DNA of 64,000 bases from JAGQKC01 sp965223675 (GCA_965223675.1 OZ245013.1:1426001-1490000), one strand, 5' to 3'; numbered from the stretch's first letter, positions 44,679 to 54,504 are shown. Made by a program: numbers and translations. The notes: a model not told the origin generated them from the letters alone.

Positions 44679-45224
44679 CCACGGGCTCACGCCCGTGGCA
44701 CTCTAAAATTCAAACTTGAGCTGGATTTGACCTTTATCGACTTTTTCTTGGTGTTCCACATACCGTCGTATGACCGCTTCGTTGAGCCCCACCGTCGAAG
44801 AGAAGAACCCCGAAGACCATAAGACCGCTCCCCAATACGTCTTCTTGAGACCTGGATAACGGCGGCGCAGTTGCCGACTGAGGTTGGCCTTCATCTTGCC
44901 CACAATATCTGACACGGCATACTTCGGAGGAATGACCAGCACCACGTGAATATGATCCACTTGAATACTCCATTGTTGGACTTCAATCTCCGGATGATAT
45001 CGCTGAATTTGTGGCAAATTCGCCTCCACCAACCCCTTGATTCCACCTCGCAAAATTCGTTTCCGGTATTTCGGAATCCACACCACATGATATTGATGAT
45101 AATACGCCCCATGAGCACTGAGCCGAACTTCCATGCTCTAGTGTCGTTCGTTTCACGTTGCTTCGCAAGAGCTTCCTCTCACTTTCAGTGGAGAACGCTT
45201 TCACCCACGGGCTCACGCCCGTGG
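44679..45224. mobile_element. IS200/IS605-type element with flanking hairpins
   Basis: A single transposase gene (44703-45134, minus) is enclosed by two identical 20-nt palindromes, at 44679-44698 and 45205-45224 (CCACGGGC TCAC GCCCGTGG). IS200/IS605 elements carry terminal hairpins of this type. The hairpins are direct copies, as the loop TCAC is the same in both. No target-site duplication is expected. The left end lies 4 nt after the stop of the cupredoxin-like gene. Exact ends cannot be fixed without a second copy. Confidence 0.75.
44703..45134 (-). CDS. tnpA: IS200-type transposase TnpA (Y1/HUH)
   Basis: 143 residues, complete for the family. YHVVWIPKYRKRIL is the family N-terminus; the HUH motif is H61-I-H63 in VDHIHVVLVIPPKYAVSD; WGAVLWSSGFF and the catalytic Tyr125 in IRRYVEHQ follow. 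It cuts and joins single-stranded DNA at hairpin ends. No TnpB accompanies it, so this is an IS200-type or REP-associated (RAYT-like) transposase. ATG 45134. Confidence 0.93.
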   Translation of the reverse strand: MEVRLSAHGAYYHQYHVVWIPKYRKRILRGGIKGLVEANLPQIQRYHPEIEVQQWSIQVDHIHVVLVIPPKYAVSDIVGKMKANLSRQLRRRYPGLKKTYWGAVLWSSGFFSSTVGLNEAVIRRYVEHQEKVDKGQIQLKFEF

Positions 45225-45546
45225 TCCTCAGCGTTGCCTTTGATAGTCTATCCAGAACTAACCATTATTTTTTCAAGTCCTTCTCATTTGTCTGTCCGAG
45301 GACGTTAGCCCCGTGTATTCTCTCAGAATGCGCTCCAGCCAGTCTTCCACTCAACTTTCTATAACACACGAGTCCTCTCACATTCTTTAAATCTTTTCGT
45401 ACCTCGGGCCTAAGCCCTTGTGATATAGTTGCAAAAGTTTGAAAGGTTCAGTACTTTCTATAGAGTTTATTGGTAGATTACATTAAACCACGACCGCTCA
45501 ATCATGTGCGTGGCCACTCTCACCCAGCAAAACAATCGGAGGATTT
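45225..45546. other. Intergenic stretch before the CBS protein
   Basis: No gene. The right part (45380-45546) is AT-rich and probably holds the promoter of the CBS-domain gene; GGAGG lies just upstream of its ATG. Confidence 0.4.
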
Positions 45547-46392
45547 ATGAGTGACTTACCGTCAGCCTTCATTTCGGATTTTATGGAACGAGATCTTGCA
45601 TCGGTAAGTGACACCACCAACGCGATAGATGCCGCCATCAAGATGTGCGAACAGCGTATTGGGTGCTTGATCGTCCATGAAGAAGGGCCTGACTCTGAAC
45701 AGCAACCCATCATTGGTCTGGTTTCAGAAACGGACTTGATTCGGAAGGTGATGGCACAGGGTCAAACCGATTCAATACCCTCAGTAGGCCAGATCATGTC
45801 TAGTCCGTTACACACGATCGCTTCAGATCGGTCTATGCTTGACGCCAGTCATGTTATGGAACAACAAGGCGTGCGACATCTTTGCGTATCTGAAGGAGAA
45901 GAAATCGTTGGGCTCATTTCCATGCGCGATTTAGTGAGACATTTCGTCTATGCGAACGCTGGACCCATTCGCGAACTCGACAACGTCTATCGTCCGCTCA
46001 GCGTGCTGATGAGTACAAAGATTGAACAAATATCGGGCAAAGAAACCGCCTTCACGGCATCGAAACGTATGGCCGATAAGCAAATTGGCTCTTTACTTGT
46101 TACAGAAGATACCCAAATGATCGGGATTGTGACAGAGCGGGATTTGATTCAGAAAGTGATGACCCAGAATCAAAATTTTAACAATGCCTACGTCAGCTCA
46201 ATCATGAACCGACCGCTTATCGGCATTGATATTAATAGAACCGTCCATGATGCGAGTGATCTGATGGCAGAAAAATGGATTCGCCACTTGCCCGTTACGG
46301 AAAATGGCCAAATTGTGGGAATACTGTCTGTCAGAGATCTTATACGAATGATAGCGCTTAGAGATCGCCCCAGATTCTTACGCCAACAATAA
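45547..46392 (+). CDS. Four-CBS-domain protein
   Basis: 281 residues made of four CBS domains in two Bateman modules. Each has the pattern with a terminal D-L-(I/V)-R-x-(V/M): ETDLIRKVM, SMRDLVRHF, ERDLIQKVM, SVRDLIRMI. CBS pairs bind adenosyl ligands (AMP, ATP, SAM) and regulate partners. No effector domain is present, so it probably acts on another protein. An SD (GGAGG) precedes ATG 45547. Confidence 0.92.
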   Translation: MSDLPSAFISDFMERDLASVSDTTNAIDAAIKMCEQRIGCLIVHEEGPDSEQQPIIGLVSETDLIRKVMAQGQTDSIPSVGQIMSSPLHTIASDRSMLDASHVMEQQGVRHLCVSEGEEIVGLISMRDLVRHFVYANAGPIRELDNVYRPLSVLMSTKIEQISGKETAFTASKRMADKQIGSLLVTEDTQMIGIVTERDLIQKVMTQNQNFNNAYVSSIMNRPLIGIDINRTVHDASDLMAEKWIRHLPVTENGQIVGILSVRDLIRMIALRDRPRFLRQQ

Positions 46393-46453
46393 GGAACACC
46401 TTTTCCCACAGTTCCCTCCACGCATTATTTGTTCTCTTTTCAACAGGCATTTC

Positions 46454-48259
46454 ATGGCTGCACTCATCTATGGGCATCAACTCTCCAAAGCTTTTGGCGT
46501 CAAACAACTGTTTAAGAACCTCACGCTTGGCGTATCCGATAACGACAGAATTGGCATTATTGGACCAAATGGGTCTGGAAAAAGCACACTCCTTAAAATT
46601 TTTGCGGGTCTTGAACAGCCAGACGAAGGAACAGTGACTCGGCGACAGCATCTTCGAATTGCCTACGTGCCTCAACAACCTGACTTTTCTCCTAACGCAA
46701 CCATCTCAGAAGAAATGGAACAAACCGCAATTGCCTCTGGGATCGACATGCATGAAGCGACGGTCCGTGCCCAAGAAACATTAGGACGAGCTGGGTTCGA
46801 AGATGGCAACCAACCAATCGCAACGTTATCGGGTGGCTGGCGAAAGCGATTGGCGATTGCTTGTGGCATTGTCCAAAATCCAGACATCATGCTACTCGAT
46901 GAACCAACTAACCATCTTGACCTCGAAAGTCTGCAATGGCTGGAACAAACGATGTCACAAACGACATGGCCATGGATCATGGTCAGCCATGACCGTTGGT
47001 TTCTTGAACATGCAACGAATAAAATTGCTGAAATCAACGCCCGATATATCGATGGTATTTTCCTTGTTACTGGCACCTATCAAAAATTCTTGCAACAACG
47101 GGAAGACCACCATCAGACACAAGCCCAACAAGCCCAATCCTTAGAAAACAAAGTTCGCCGTGAAGAAGAATGGCTGCGTCGAGGGCCTAAAGCTCGCACA
47201 ACAAAGGCCAAATATCGAACTGATTCCGCACATTTACTGCAGGCCGAGCTCGCGGAGACCGCAACACGCTTACGACAGGGTGAAACATCGATTGACTTCG
47301 TTTCCTCCGGCCGTCGAACTAAGCTCCTCATAGAAGTCACAGGTCTTACGAAAGCCTTCGGACCTCGAACGATTGTTCAGGATCTAGAGTTACTGTTGTC
47401 ACCGAGCGTGGCAATGGGAATATTAGGACACAATGGCTCAGGGAAATCGACACTCCTGAAACTCTTAGCAAAAGAGTTAGACCCTGACAACGGCACAGTC
47501 AAACATGCCGAAAAGCTACAAATCGTCTACTTTGATCAAAATCGCGATCACCTTGACCCAGAAAAAACATTGCGACGGACTCTGTCAGATACCGGACAAT
47601 CGGTCGAATATCGCGGACGCACAGTTCATATAACAGGATGGGCGAAGCGCTTTCGCTTTCAGCGCGAGCAGTTGGATCTCCCTATCAAGGTGTTGTCAGG
47701 TGGAGAGCAAGCCCGAGCGGTCATTGCACGTCTCATGTTGCGACCAGCAGATGTCTTAATCGTAGACGAGCCGACTAATGACCTCGATATTCCAACACGA
47801 GAAACATTAGAGGAAAGTTTGCTTGAATTTCCTGGTGCCCTGGTACTCGTCACCCATGATCGCTACATGTTGAATCGGGTATGTACGCGATTCATTGGAC
47901 TGGATGGAAATGGGTCAACTGGACAATTTGCAGAATATCAACAATGGGAAGCGTGGCTTCGTCGCCTGAAAACGAAAAGAAATAAAGTAGGCAAGCAGGA
48001 AAAATCAGATGAACACCGGATCCAAAAGACGAAACCGAAGAAGCTGTCCTTTAATGAACAACGAGAATACGACTTGATGGAGACACGAATACTCGAGGCC
48101 GAGGAAGCACGTGAGGTCTGTCGCACTGAAGCTGAAAAGCCTGACATCGTCACAGATCACATCAAACTCCATGATGCAATCAATTCACTCAGATCCGCAG
48201 AAAAAACTGTTGAAAATCTTTATGCACGTTGGGCTGAATTAGAAGCAAAGATCACGTAA
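46454..48259 (+). CDS. ABC-F ATPase (Uup-like)
   Basis: 601 residues with two ABC domains and no membrane part. First Walker A GPNGSGKST and signature LSGGWRKRLAIACG; second Walker A GHNGSGKST and signature LSGGEQARAVIARL; Walker B regions LLDEPTNHLDLESL and IVDEPTNDLDIPTRE. The C-terminus is a coiled coil (KLSFNEQREYDLMETRILEA), as in Uup, which acts on ribosomes and DNA. ABC-F proteins resolve ribosome problems or confer antibiotic protection; I cannot tell which. ATG 46454. Confidence 0.92.
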   Translation: MAALIYGHQLSKAFGVKQLFKNLTLGVSDNDRIGIIGPNGSGKSTLLKIFAGLEQPDEGTVTRRQHLRIAYVPQQPDFSPNATISEEMEQTAIASGIDMHEATVRAQETLGRAGFEDGNQPIATLSGGWRKRLAIACGIVQNPDIMLLDEPTNHLDLESLQWLEQTMSQTTWPWIMVSHDRWFLEHATNKIAEINARYIDGIFLVTGTYQKFLQQREDHHQTQAQQAQSLENKVRREEEWLRRGPKARTTKAKYRTDSAHLLQAELAETATRLRQGETSIDFVSSGRRTKLLIEVTGLTKAFGPRTIVQDLELLLSPSVAMGILGHNGSGKSTLLKLLAKELDPDNGTVKHAEKLQIVYFDQNRDHLDPEKTLRRTLSDTGQSVEYRGRTVHITGWAKRFRFQREQLDLPIKVLSGGEQARAVIARLMLRPADVLIVDEPTNDLDIPTRETLEESLLEFPGALVLVTHDRYMLNRVCTRFIGLDGNGSTGQFAEYQQWEAWLRRLKTKRNKVGKQEKSDEHRIQKTKPKKLSFNEQREYDLMETRILEAEEAREVCRTEAEKPDIVTDHIKLHDAINSLRSAEKTVENLYARWAELEAKIT

Positions 48260-48677
48260 CAACAACTTAACGACAACGAAATCTGCGGAAACTGGCTAAT
48301 TATTGCTTCCAAATTACAAAATCTTCCTTTCCCAACAGATAGCTAACACACATTGATCATACTCTGACCAGAAGAATACATACCTGTATCTTGCCGTTTA
48401 TCTCCAGTCATTTCTTTAAGATTTCTTTTATACAAAAATATTTCGTGTCTTTTCGCTTGTCTGATGCATTGTCCTCTCAGTACATGCCAGTTGCCATCCA
48501 CTCCCTCTTTTGAGGGATAGTCACACCCTATTTCAACTGCCTACCGTAGTCCAAGTTTTAAGAATAATGGTTCAGTGTGACATCACCACTTTAGCGTGCG
48601 ACGTGCCCACACTCATCAATCACCAGCAGACCCATGCGGTCGGATCGAATAAGCAATACCGAGAGGAGGACAATCTC
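48260..48677. other. Intergenic region upstream of the heme peroxidase gene
   Basis: About 418 bp without a gene. A frame open from 48510 continues into the peroxidase but the real start at 48678 has GAGGAGG; no promoter stands out clearly. An AT-rich part lies at 48400-48450. Confidence 0.35.
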
Positions 48678-50330
48678 ATGTTACCCCAAAGACAGCCATT
48701 GCAACAGAAAACGTTTGGTTTAATCACGACTGTTCCCATGCGGATCTTACTCATAGGGGTCACCGTGCTTACTATGTTCGGCTTAGGCACGGCCGAACTC
48801 CAAGCCTTTGAAGCCCGTTCGATAGACGGAACGAAGAATCATCTTCATAACCCTAAATGGGGAAGCACGAATACCCCGCTCATACGACTGATGGATTCTG
48901 ACTATGCAGACGGACAACAAACCCCATCTGGGGCCACACGGCCAAGTGCGCGTGCGATTTCAAACATCGTTGCAACTCAAACACAATCAACCTACAACTC
49001 GAAGCGGGCTACAGACTTTCTCTGGCAATGGGGGCAATTTATCGACCATGACATCGACCTAACAGAAGGTGCCGACCCCGTCGAGCCATTTGCTATTGCA
49101 ATCCCGGCTGGCGACATCCACTTTGATCCTAGTGCCACTGGGACCAAAATGATACCGTTTGCTCGTTCGGCTTATACGCCTGAAGCGAATCCTCGGCAAC
49201 AGGTGAATCACATTACCGCATTTCTTGACGCCTCGATGGTCTATGGCTCAGATGCCGAACGTGCCCACGCCCTTCGTACGAATGACGAGACTGGCATGCT
49301 GAAAATGAGTGCCGGTCGATTGCTTCCTTTCAATGTGGATGGCCTTCCGAATGCTGGTGGCCCTACGCCAAACTTTTTCTTGGCCGGTGATGTCAGAGCG
49401 AATGAACAGGTAGGCCTTATTGCTATGCACACCCTCTTCGTCCGAGAGCATAATCGTCTTGCAAAACAAATTAGAAAAAGAAACGGGACACTCACCGGAG
49501 ATGAAATTTATGAGAAAGCACGTCGAAAAGTCGGCGCACTGATTCAAGTGATTACCTATAAGGAGTTTCTTCCGATCCTACTCGGGAAAAACGCACTTCA
49601 ACCGTATCGTGGATATAAGCCTTGGGTGAATCCGAGCATTGCGAACATCTTTTCAACAGCGGCGTATCGGTTGGGCCATAGCATGCTTTCGCCTCAGCTC
49701 CTTCGCTTAAAAAAGAATGGGAAGTCGATCCGTGCAGGAAACCTCCCACTTCGAGACGCGTTTTTTGCACCTTGGCGCATTACGAACGAACAGGGTATTG
49801 CACCAATCCTTCGCGGATTGGCACATCAACAAGCACAAGAGGTTGACCCTTATATCATTGACGATGTGAGAAATTTTCTATTCGGTCCTCCTGGAGCAGG
49901 CGGATTTGATCTTGCGGCACTCAATATTCAACGTGGTCGAGATCATGGTCTTCCGAGTTATAACGCTGCGCGCATCGCCATGGGCTTGCAACCTGCGACA
50001 TCCTTCGCAGACATCACCTCTGACAATGACCTGCAACAACGATTTTCTGATGCCTATGTTTCCGTAGAAGACGTGGACATCTGGGTAGGAGGTTTAGCAG
50101 AAGACCATTATCACCAAGCCATGGTCGGAGAGTTATTCTTTTCAATTCTCAAGGACCAATTCGAACGAGTAAGAGACGGGGATCGATTTTGGTACCAAAA
50201 TTCGTTTTCAAGGAATCGTATTACCCGTCTAGAGAAGACGACTCTTGCAGATATTATCCGTCGAAATACGCCGGTTACGCATGAAATTCCCGATAATGTA
50301 TTCCGCTACAAGAAACGTTCGCATAAATAA
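48678..50330 (+). CDS. Exported animal-type heme peroxidase
   Basis: About 550 residues with an N-terminal signal (RILLIGVTVLTMFGLGTAE). Member of the peroxidase-cyclooxygenase (animal heme peroxidase) superfamily. Distal His is H124 in WGQFIDHDIDLT, with the adjacent Asp for calcium. R240 in AGDVRANEQ matches the catalytic Arg. Proximal His H334 lies in AYRLGHSMLS, and NIQRGRDHGLPSYN is a strongly conserved block. Bacterial members are of the peroxidockerin/peroxicin type and their substrates are unknown; oxidation of halides or phenols with H2O2 is typical. ATG 48678 with SD GAGGAGG. Confidence 0.92.
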   Translation: MLPQRQPLQQKTFGLITTVPMRILLIGVTVLTMFGLGTAELQAFEARSIDGTKNHLHNPKWGSTNTPLIRLMDSDYADGQQTPSGATRPSARAISNIVATQTQSTYNSKRATDFLWQWGQFIDHDIDLTEGADPVEPFAIAIPAGDIHFDPSATGTKMIPFARSAYTPEANPRQQVNHITAFLDASMVYGSDAERAHALRTNDETGMLKMSAGRLLPFNVDGLPNAGGPTPNFFLAGDVRANEQVGLIAMHTLFVREHNRLAKQIRKRNGTLTGDEIYEKARRKVGALIQVITYKEFLPILLGKNALQPYRGYKPWVNPSIANIFSTAAYRLGHSMLSPQLLRLKKNGKSIRAGNLPLRDAFFAPWRITNEQGIAPILRGLAHQQAQEVDPYIIDDVRNFLFGPPGAGGFDLAALNIQRGRDHGLPSYNAARIAMGLQPATSFADITSDNDLQQRFSDAYVSVEDVDIWVGGLAEDHYHQAMVGELFFSILKDQFERVRDGDRFWYQNSFSRNRITRLEKTTLADIIRRNTPVTHEIPDNVFRYKKRSHK

Positions 50331-50507
50331 GTTCACATGAAACGTGGATTCGGTGGCCTTAGGGAACCTCTTTGGCTACCGACACGTATTCGTCCATATC
50401 CACAAAGCTCATGCAAAGAACGACTCTTGTTGACACAAGTGTGTAAGAATAATGGCAACCCTTAACACTGCTGACTTCTATTGCCTCACTTCTGTGGATT
50501 GATCCAT

Positions 50508-51479
50508 TTACCATGCGTAGGCTTCAGGAGCTGCCCCTCCGGGTCCAGGGAAAATCTCATCTAAACGTTGAAGTATGTTTTCAGAGAGAGTAATTTCGCG
50601 CGCCCGCATCGTGCCGTTTAACTGATCCAATGTTCGTGGGCCAATGATTGGCGACGTGACCGCCTTTTGATGAAGTAGCCATGCTAATGCCACAATCGCC
50701 GGCTCCTCACCCACGTCACGGCACAGTTTTTCATATGCTTCTAACCGTGGTCGATATTTTTCCACATCTTTTTGTAACTCTTCATCAGCTCGTCGACCAC
50801 TTGTAACAGGATTCAAGGCACCAGCAAGTAATCCCCTAGCAACAGGACTCCATGGAATAAGCCCAATCCCATACGCTTCACAAGCTGGAATGACTTCGAG
50901 CTCAATCATTCGATCGTTCAAATTATAGAGACTTTGCTCAGACACAAGACCAAGAAAATGCCGACTTTTAGCCATCTCTTGAGCTTGGACAAGATGCCAA
51001 CCAGCAAAATTGCTGCTTCCTACATACAGGACTTTCCCTTCCCTGCACAATTGCTCCATAGCCTGCCAAATTTCTTCCCATGGTGATTCCCGGTCTACAT
51101 GATGCATTTGATAGAGATCAATATAGTCGGTCTGTAACCGTCGCAAGCTGTCCTCACAAGCTCGTTTAATATGATGGGCCGAGAGTCGAGACTGATTGGG
51201 CCATTCCCCCATGCGACCAAACACCTTGGTGGCTAAGATAACTTTTTCTCGACGACCATCTCCTTGCGAAAACCAACGGCCCACGATCTGTTCGGTGAGT
51301 CCCTCCCCGACTTTCCAGCCGTAGACATTCGCGGTATCGAAAAAGTTAATCCCAAGCTCAAGTGCACGATCCATAATCGTAAAACTCTCAGGCTCTGTTG
51401 TCTCTGGCCCGAAGTTCATCGTACCCAAGCAAAGGCGGCTCACCTTCAGCCCAGACCGCCCAAGATGCACATAATTCAT
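50508..51479 (-). CDS. Aldo/keto reductase
   Basis: 323 residues, (beta/alpha)8 NADPH-dependent oxidoreductase. The N-terminus YVHLGRSGLKVSRLCLGTMNFG is typical; the catalytic Tyr/Lys/Asp/His set is represented by FFDTANVYGWK, VILATKVFG and YQMHHVDRESPW; SEQSLYNLN and GLIPWSPVARGLLAG follow. ATG 51479 has AAAGGAG eight nt upstream; the frame start at 51566 is not supported. It is divergent from the alcohol dehydrogenase at 51718 with a 238-bp common region. Substrate unknown. Confidence 0.92.
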   Translation of the reverse strand: MNYVHLGRSGLKVSRLCLGTMNFGPETTEPESFTIMDRALELGINFFDTANVYGWKVGEGLTEQIVGRWFSQGDGRREKVILATKVFGRMGEWPNQSRLSAHHIKRACEDSLRRLQTDYIDLYQMHHVDRESPWEEIWQAMEQLCREGKVLYVGSSNFAGWHLVQAQEMAKSRHFLGLVSEQSLYNLNDRMIELEVIPACEAYGIGLIPWSPVARGLLAGALNPVTSGRRADEELQKDVEKYRPRLEAYEKLCRDVGEEPAIVALAWLLHQKAVTSPIIGPRTLDQLNGTMRAREITLSENILQRLDEIFPGPGGAAPEAYAW

Positions 51480-51717
51480 AAGACAATCTCCTTTAACATT
51501 ATGATGTAATTTCTGTAGAAAATCTTTATCACGAAGACTAAGATCTAATCGGGATACAGACGGCAATGTCTCGACGAATCGCTCTCTATTATGTCATCAT
51601 GGCGTCTGTAGCAAACGCAAGCCCATATACCATCGCACGGTATAGCATCCGGACAACTCTAACTTTCAGCTACAAACAATTTCAAAATTTTTACTTACAG
51701 TCAGGAGGACAACCTTG

Positions 51718-52770
51718 ATGCTCGCGACCAAAGGATATGCAGCAGCGCAAGCAGGAAAAGCTCTAGAACCATTCAACTTTGAACGTCGCAACGTTGGAAA
51801 TCAGGACGTCTTAATTCAGATTCGCTATTGCGGTGTCTGCCATTCAGATATTCATCAGACTCGAGATGAATGGGGTGGGTCCATTTTCCCAATGGTTCCA
51901 GGACATGAAATTGTCGGGACCGTTCAGCGAATCGGGACAGCTGTGACGAAATTCAAAGAAGGCGATACGGTTGGTATCGGTTGCTTCGTCGACTCCTGTC
52001 GTACCTGTAATTCGTGCCAACATGGACTTGAACAATACTGTGACAAGGGCATGATTTTAACCTATAACGGTCATGACATAAATGGCGAACCTACGTATGG
52101 GGGATACTCAAGCCAAATCGTCGTAGATGAACACTACCTCCTTCGAGTTCCTCCAGAACTCGCATTAGAAGGCACCGCTCCACTTCTGTGTGCAGGAATC
52201 ACTACCTATTCGCCTCTTAAACAATGGGGCGTCGGAAAAGGCCATCGACTAGCCGTTGTTGGACTTGGAGGCCTGGGACATATGGCCGTCAAACTTGGGC
52301 GAGCCCTTGGTGCTGATGTGACGGTATTTAGTCGATCTGAAGAAAAGCAAAAAGAAGCCGAGCGACTTGGGGCCACAGACTATGGCACCACATCTCAGGA
52401 AGGCACAATGACGCACTATGCGCGAAAATTTGATTTTATGATCGATACGATTTCTGCGCCTCACGATATTGACGCCTATCTGGAGTTACTAAAAACCGAT
52501 GGCACGCTCATTGTGGTCGGAGCCCCTGAACAACCTCTATCCGTTGGTGCATTCTCACTCATTCTACGACGACGCCGGCTAGTGGGATCACTAATTGGCG
52601 GGATACGAGAAACACAAGAGATGCTAGACTTTTGTGCAAAACATGGGATCACCTCCGATGTAGAAGTCATCTCGATGCAACAGATCAATGAAGCTTACGA
52701 ACGCGTGGTCAGCGGAGATGTCCGCTTTCGTTTTGTCATTGACATAGCATCCTTACATAAAAATACATAA
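51718..52770 (+). CDS. Zinc-dependent NADP alcohol/aldehyde dehydrogenase (YahK type)
   Basis: 350 residues, close to E. coli YahK. Catalytic zinc: CGVCHSDIHQTRDEWGG and GHEIVG; structural zinc: four Cys in VDSCRTCNSCQHGLEQYC. The nucleotide loop VVGLGGLGHMAVKLG is followed by FSRSEEK, fitting NADP. The end CAKHGITSDVEVISMQQINE is characteristic. It interconverts aldehydes and alcohols. ATG 51718 (AGGAGG at 51703) gives MLATKGYAAAQAGKALEPF; a TTG at 51715 is possible. Divergent from the aldo/keto reductase, suggesting a shared stress response to aldehydes (inference). Confidence 0.93.
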   Translation: MLATKGYAAAQAGKALEPFNFERRNVGNQDVLIQIRYCGVCHSDIHQTRDEWGGSIFPMVPGHEIVGTVQRIGTAVTKFKEGDTVGIGCFVDSCRTCNSCQHGLEQYCDKGMILTYNGHDINGEPTYGGYSSQIVVDEHYLLRVPPELALEGTAPLLCAGITTYSPLKQWGVGKGHRLAVVGLGGLGHMAVKLGRALGADVTVFSRSEEKQKEAERLGATDYGTTSQEGTMTHYARKFDFMIDTISAPHDIDAYLELLKTDGTLIVVGAPEQPLSVGAFSLILRRRRLVGSLIGGIRETQEMLDFCAKHGITSDVEVISMQQINEAYERVVSGDVRFRFVIDIASLHKNT

Positions 52771-52996
52771 CCATAGAAACACATGCGATCTGTTTTTGCG
52801 CCAATATTTCTTTGAAATATCTGAGAAAGAAATAGAAGTGAGTTATCAATGTCATGAAAATGTAACGGTTATATCCCCAATGATTTCCTCAACGACTCTA
52901 TAGCTACCTGCCTTGCGCATCATTCCGCTAAACGCTATCATAAGCATAACTTCTCATCCATTCATGTCTGACGACTTCATTCCAAGGAGGCCAGAA

Positions 52997-53668
52997 ATGA
53001 TGAAGAGAACACTTCCTCAAACCCACCGGCTCTCTGTTATTGGAACTCTCTGTATTCTGCTCTCCTTCGGGACAGTAACTTCAGTCAAAGCGGTGTCCTT
53101 TACAGCAGTATTAGATAGCGCACAAGAAGTGTTCCCTGGAGGAGTTTCCAGCTCCCCTCTTACAGGCTCGGCACAACTTGATCTAGCGCAAGCGGGGGGA
53201 GTCTTTTCATTGTCATTCATGATCACATTCGATAGTGGATTCGATTTTCAGAATTTCAACGCACCAAATCCAGTGGGTGGAGAAATAATCACGGCCCTTC
53301 ATTTCCATAACAACGACCGAGGGCTCAATGGGCCAATCGTATTTGGGATCTTTGGACCGAGTTCAGATATGGATGGAGATACGACGGCAGTCGTCAACGC
53401 AAACGGGACCACCACAGTCACAGGAGAGTGGGATCAAGATGAAGGAAACGGTGGAGCCTCACTTGTTGATTTTTTACCCGCTCTTCAAAGCGCACAGCCA
53501 GGTGATGATGTCCCGCTCTACCTCAACCTCCATAGTGTGAATGACCCCGCAGGAGTTATTCGAGGGCAACTCACAGCTGTTCCTGAACCAGGAACTGTGC
53601 TTCTCATCGGCACAGGGCTTGTAGGACTTTTTGGATTTCGCTACTACCGAAATACGCATTCTCTCTAG
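52997..53668 (+). CDS. Exported CHRD-domain protein with PEP-CTERM sorting signal
   Basis: 223 residues with SD AAGGAGG and a signal peptide (LSVIGTLCILLSFGTVTSVKA). The CHRD domain has FTAVLDSAQEVFPGGVSSSP, a central HFHNNDRG and LYLNLHSVNDPAGVIRGQLT. The C-terminus VPEPGTVLLIGTGLVGLFGF plus a basic end (RYYRN) is a PEP-CTERM signal, recognised by an exosortase. This implies an exosortase system elsewhere in the genome. Function of CHRD domains is unknown. The frame start at 52913 is not used. Confidence 0.9.
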   Translation: MMKRTLPQTHRLSVIGTLCILLSFGTVTSVKAVSFTAVLDSAQEVFPGGVSSSPLTGSAQLDLAQAGGVFSLSFMITFDSGFDFQNFNAPNPVGGEIITALHFHNNDRGLNGPIVFGIFGPSSDMDGDTTAVVNANGTTTVTGEWDQDEGNGGASLVDFLPALQSAQPGDDVPLYLNLHSVNDPAGVIRGQLTAVPEPGTVLLIGTGLVGLFGFRYYRNTHSL

Positions 53669-53742
53669 TCGTGCTTTCTAAATCAAACCTCTTTGAGACG
53701 TGAGGAAGCTTTCCTCTGTTCTGCTTCGTTTTGCTTGCTCGT

Positions 53743-54057
53743 TCAGGTAGGAGGAAGTAGCGGCCCTGCCCACTGACCTTTCACGCGTTGCACATCGACA
53801 AGATTATTCGGCGGACCTAAGTCAGCCATCAATTTCGTATCTATTCGACCATGGCTGACCTGTAATAATTGCGGCTCACTCACGCCTGGCGCCTTATACC
53901 AATACCAACCTGGACAGTCTGGCAGCGAATCACTCCAATGAGGAATCATGTGGCGAAGTTCTTTTTCTAACTTTGCCTGGACCTGGCCTGAGTCATGATT
54001 CCCCAGTAATGAGCGTAATCCGTCATACAACGCCTGCGCATGCATTCGTAAGGTCAT
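53743..54057 (-). CDS. Small protein, unknown
   Basis: 104 residues, soluble. A Trp-rich central piece (DCPGWYWYKAPGVSEPQLLQ) suggests a small binding domain. No family recognised. ATG 54057. Followed downstream by the CHRD gene in convergent orientation, preceded by the cupin gene 55 nt upstream; the two may be one transcript. Confidence 0.6.
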   Translation of the reverse strand: MTLRMHAQALYDGLRSLLGNHDSGQVQAKLEKELRHMIPHWSDSLPDCPGWYWYKAPGVSEPQLLQVSHGRIDTKLMADLGPPNNLVDVQRVKGQWAGPLLPPT

Positions 54058-54112
54058 ATGTAGTAATTACCTCTTTGAATACTCAACACATTCAAGGAAT
54101 ACGGGAGAGCAA

Positions 54113-54478
54113 CTATTCCGGATCACGGTGGACCGTATTAGGAGAAAATGCTGGAACACAGACGGTGACATATTCAGCGCCATCTGGTTCAGGCGAACTG
54201 TAACGCACCCACTCCCCGGGATTGCAGATCACTGATTGACCGGCACGAACTTCTAACACACCGTGCTCATGCTCCACGCGTACCATTCCTTTTAATATCA
54301 GCTTAGTCTCTGTGAACTCAGGCTGCTGCCCAACTTCATGCCACCCAGCTGGGCAAACAATCCTCGCAACACTCATTCCTTCAGATTCAGTTGCCACCCG
54401 TCCAGCATATTCCTCAATTAATTTAGGATTCTTTCCAGCTGGCGGAATGATACAAGGTTGCTCGATAAGTCTCGGCAT
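54113..54478 (-). CDS. Single-domain cupin protein
   Basis: 121 residues. The cupin core is FTETKLILKGMVRVEHEHGV and GQSVICNPGEWVRYSSPE; metal-binding His/Glu residues are partly present (HEHG). Possible roles are sugar isomerase, binding or dioxygenase; none can be assigned. ATG 54478, same strand as its neighbours. Confidence 0.8.
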   Translation of the reverse strand: MPRLIEQPCIIPPAGKNPKLIEEYAGRVATESEGMSVARIVCPAGWHEVGQQPEFTETKLILKGMVRVEHEHGVLEVRAGQSVICNPGEWVRYSSPEPDGAEYVTVCVPAFSPNTVHRDPE

Positions 54479-54504
54479 GAGTGAAGCCCTGTTAACTCGG
54501 CACG

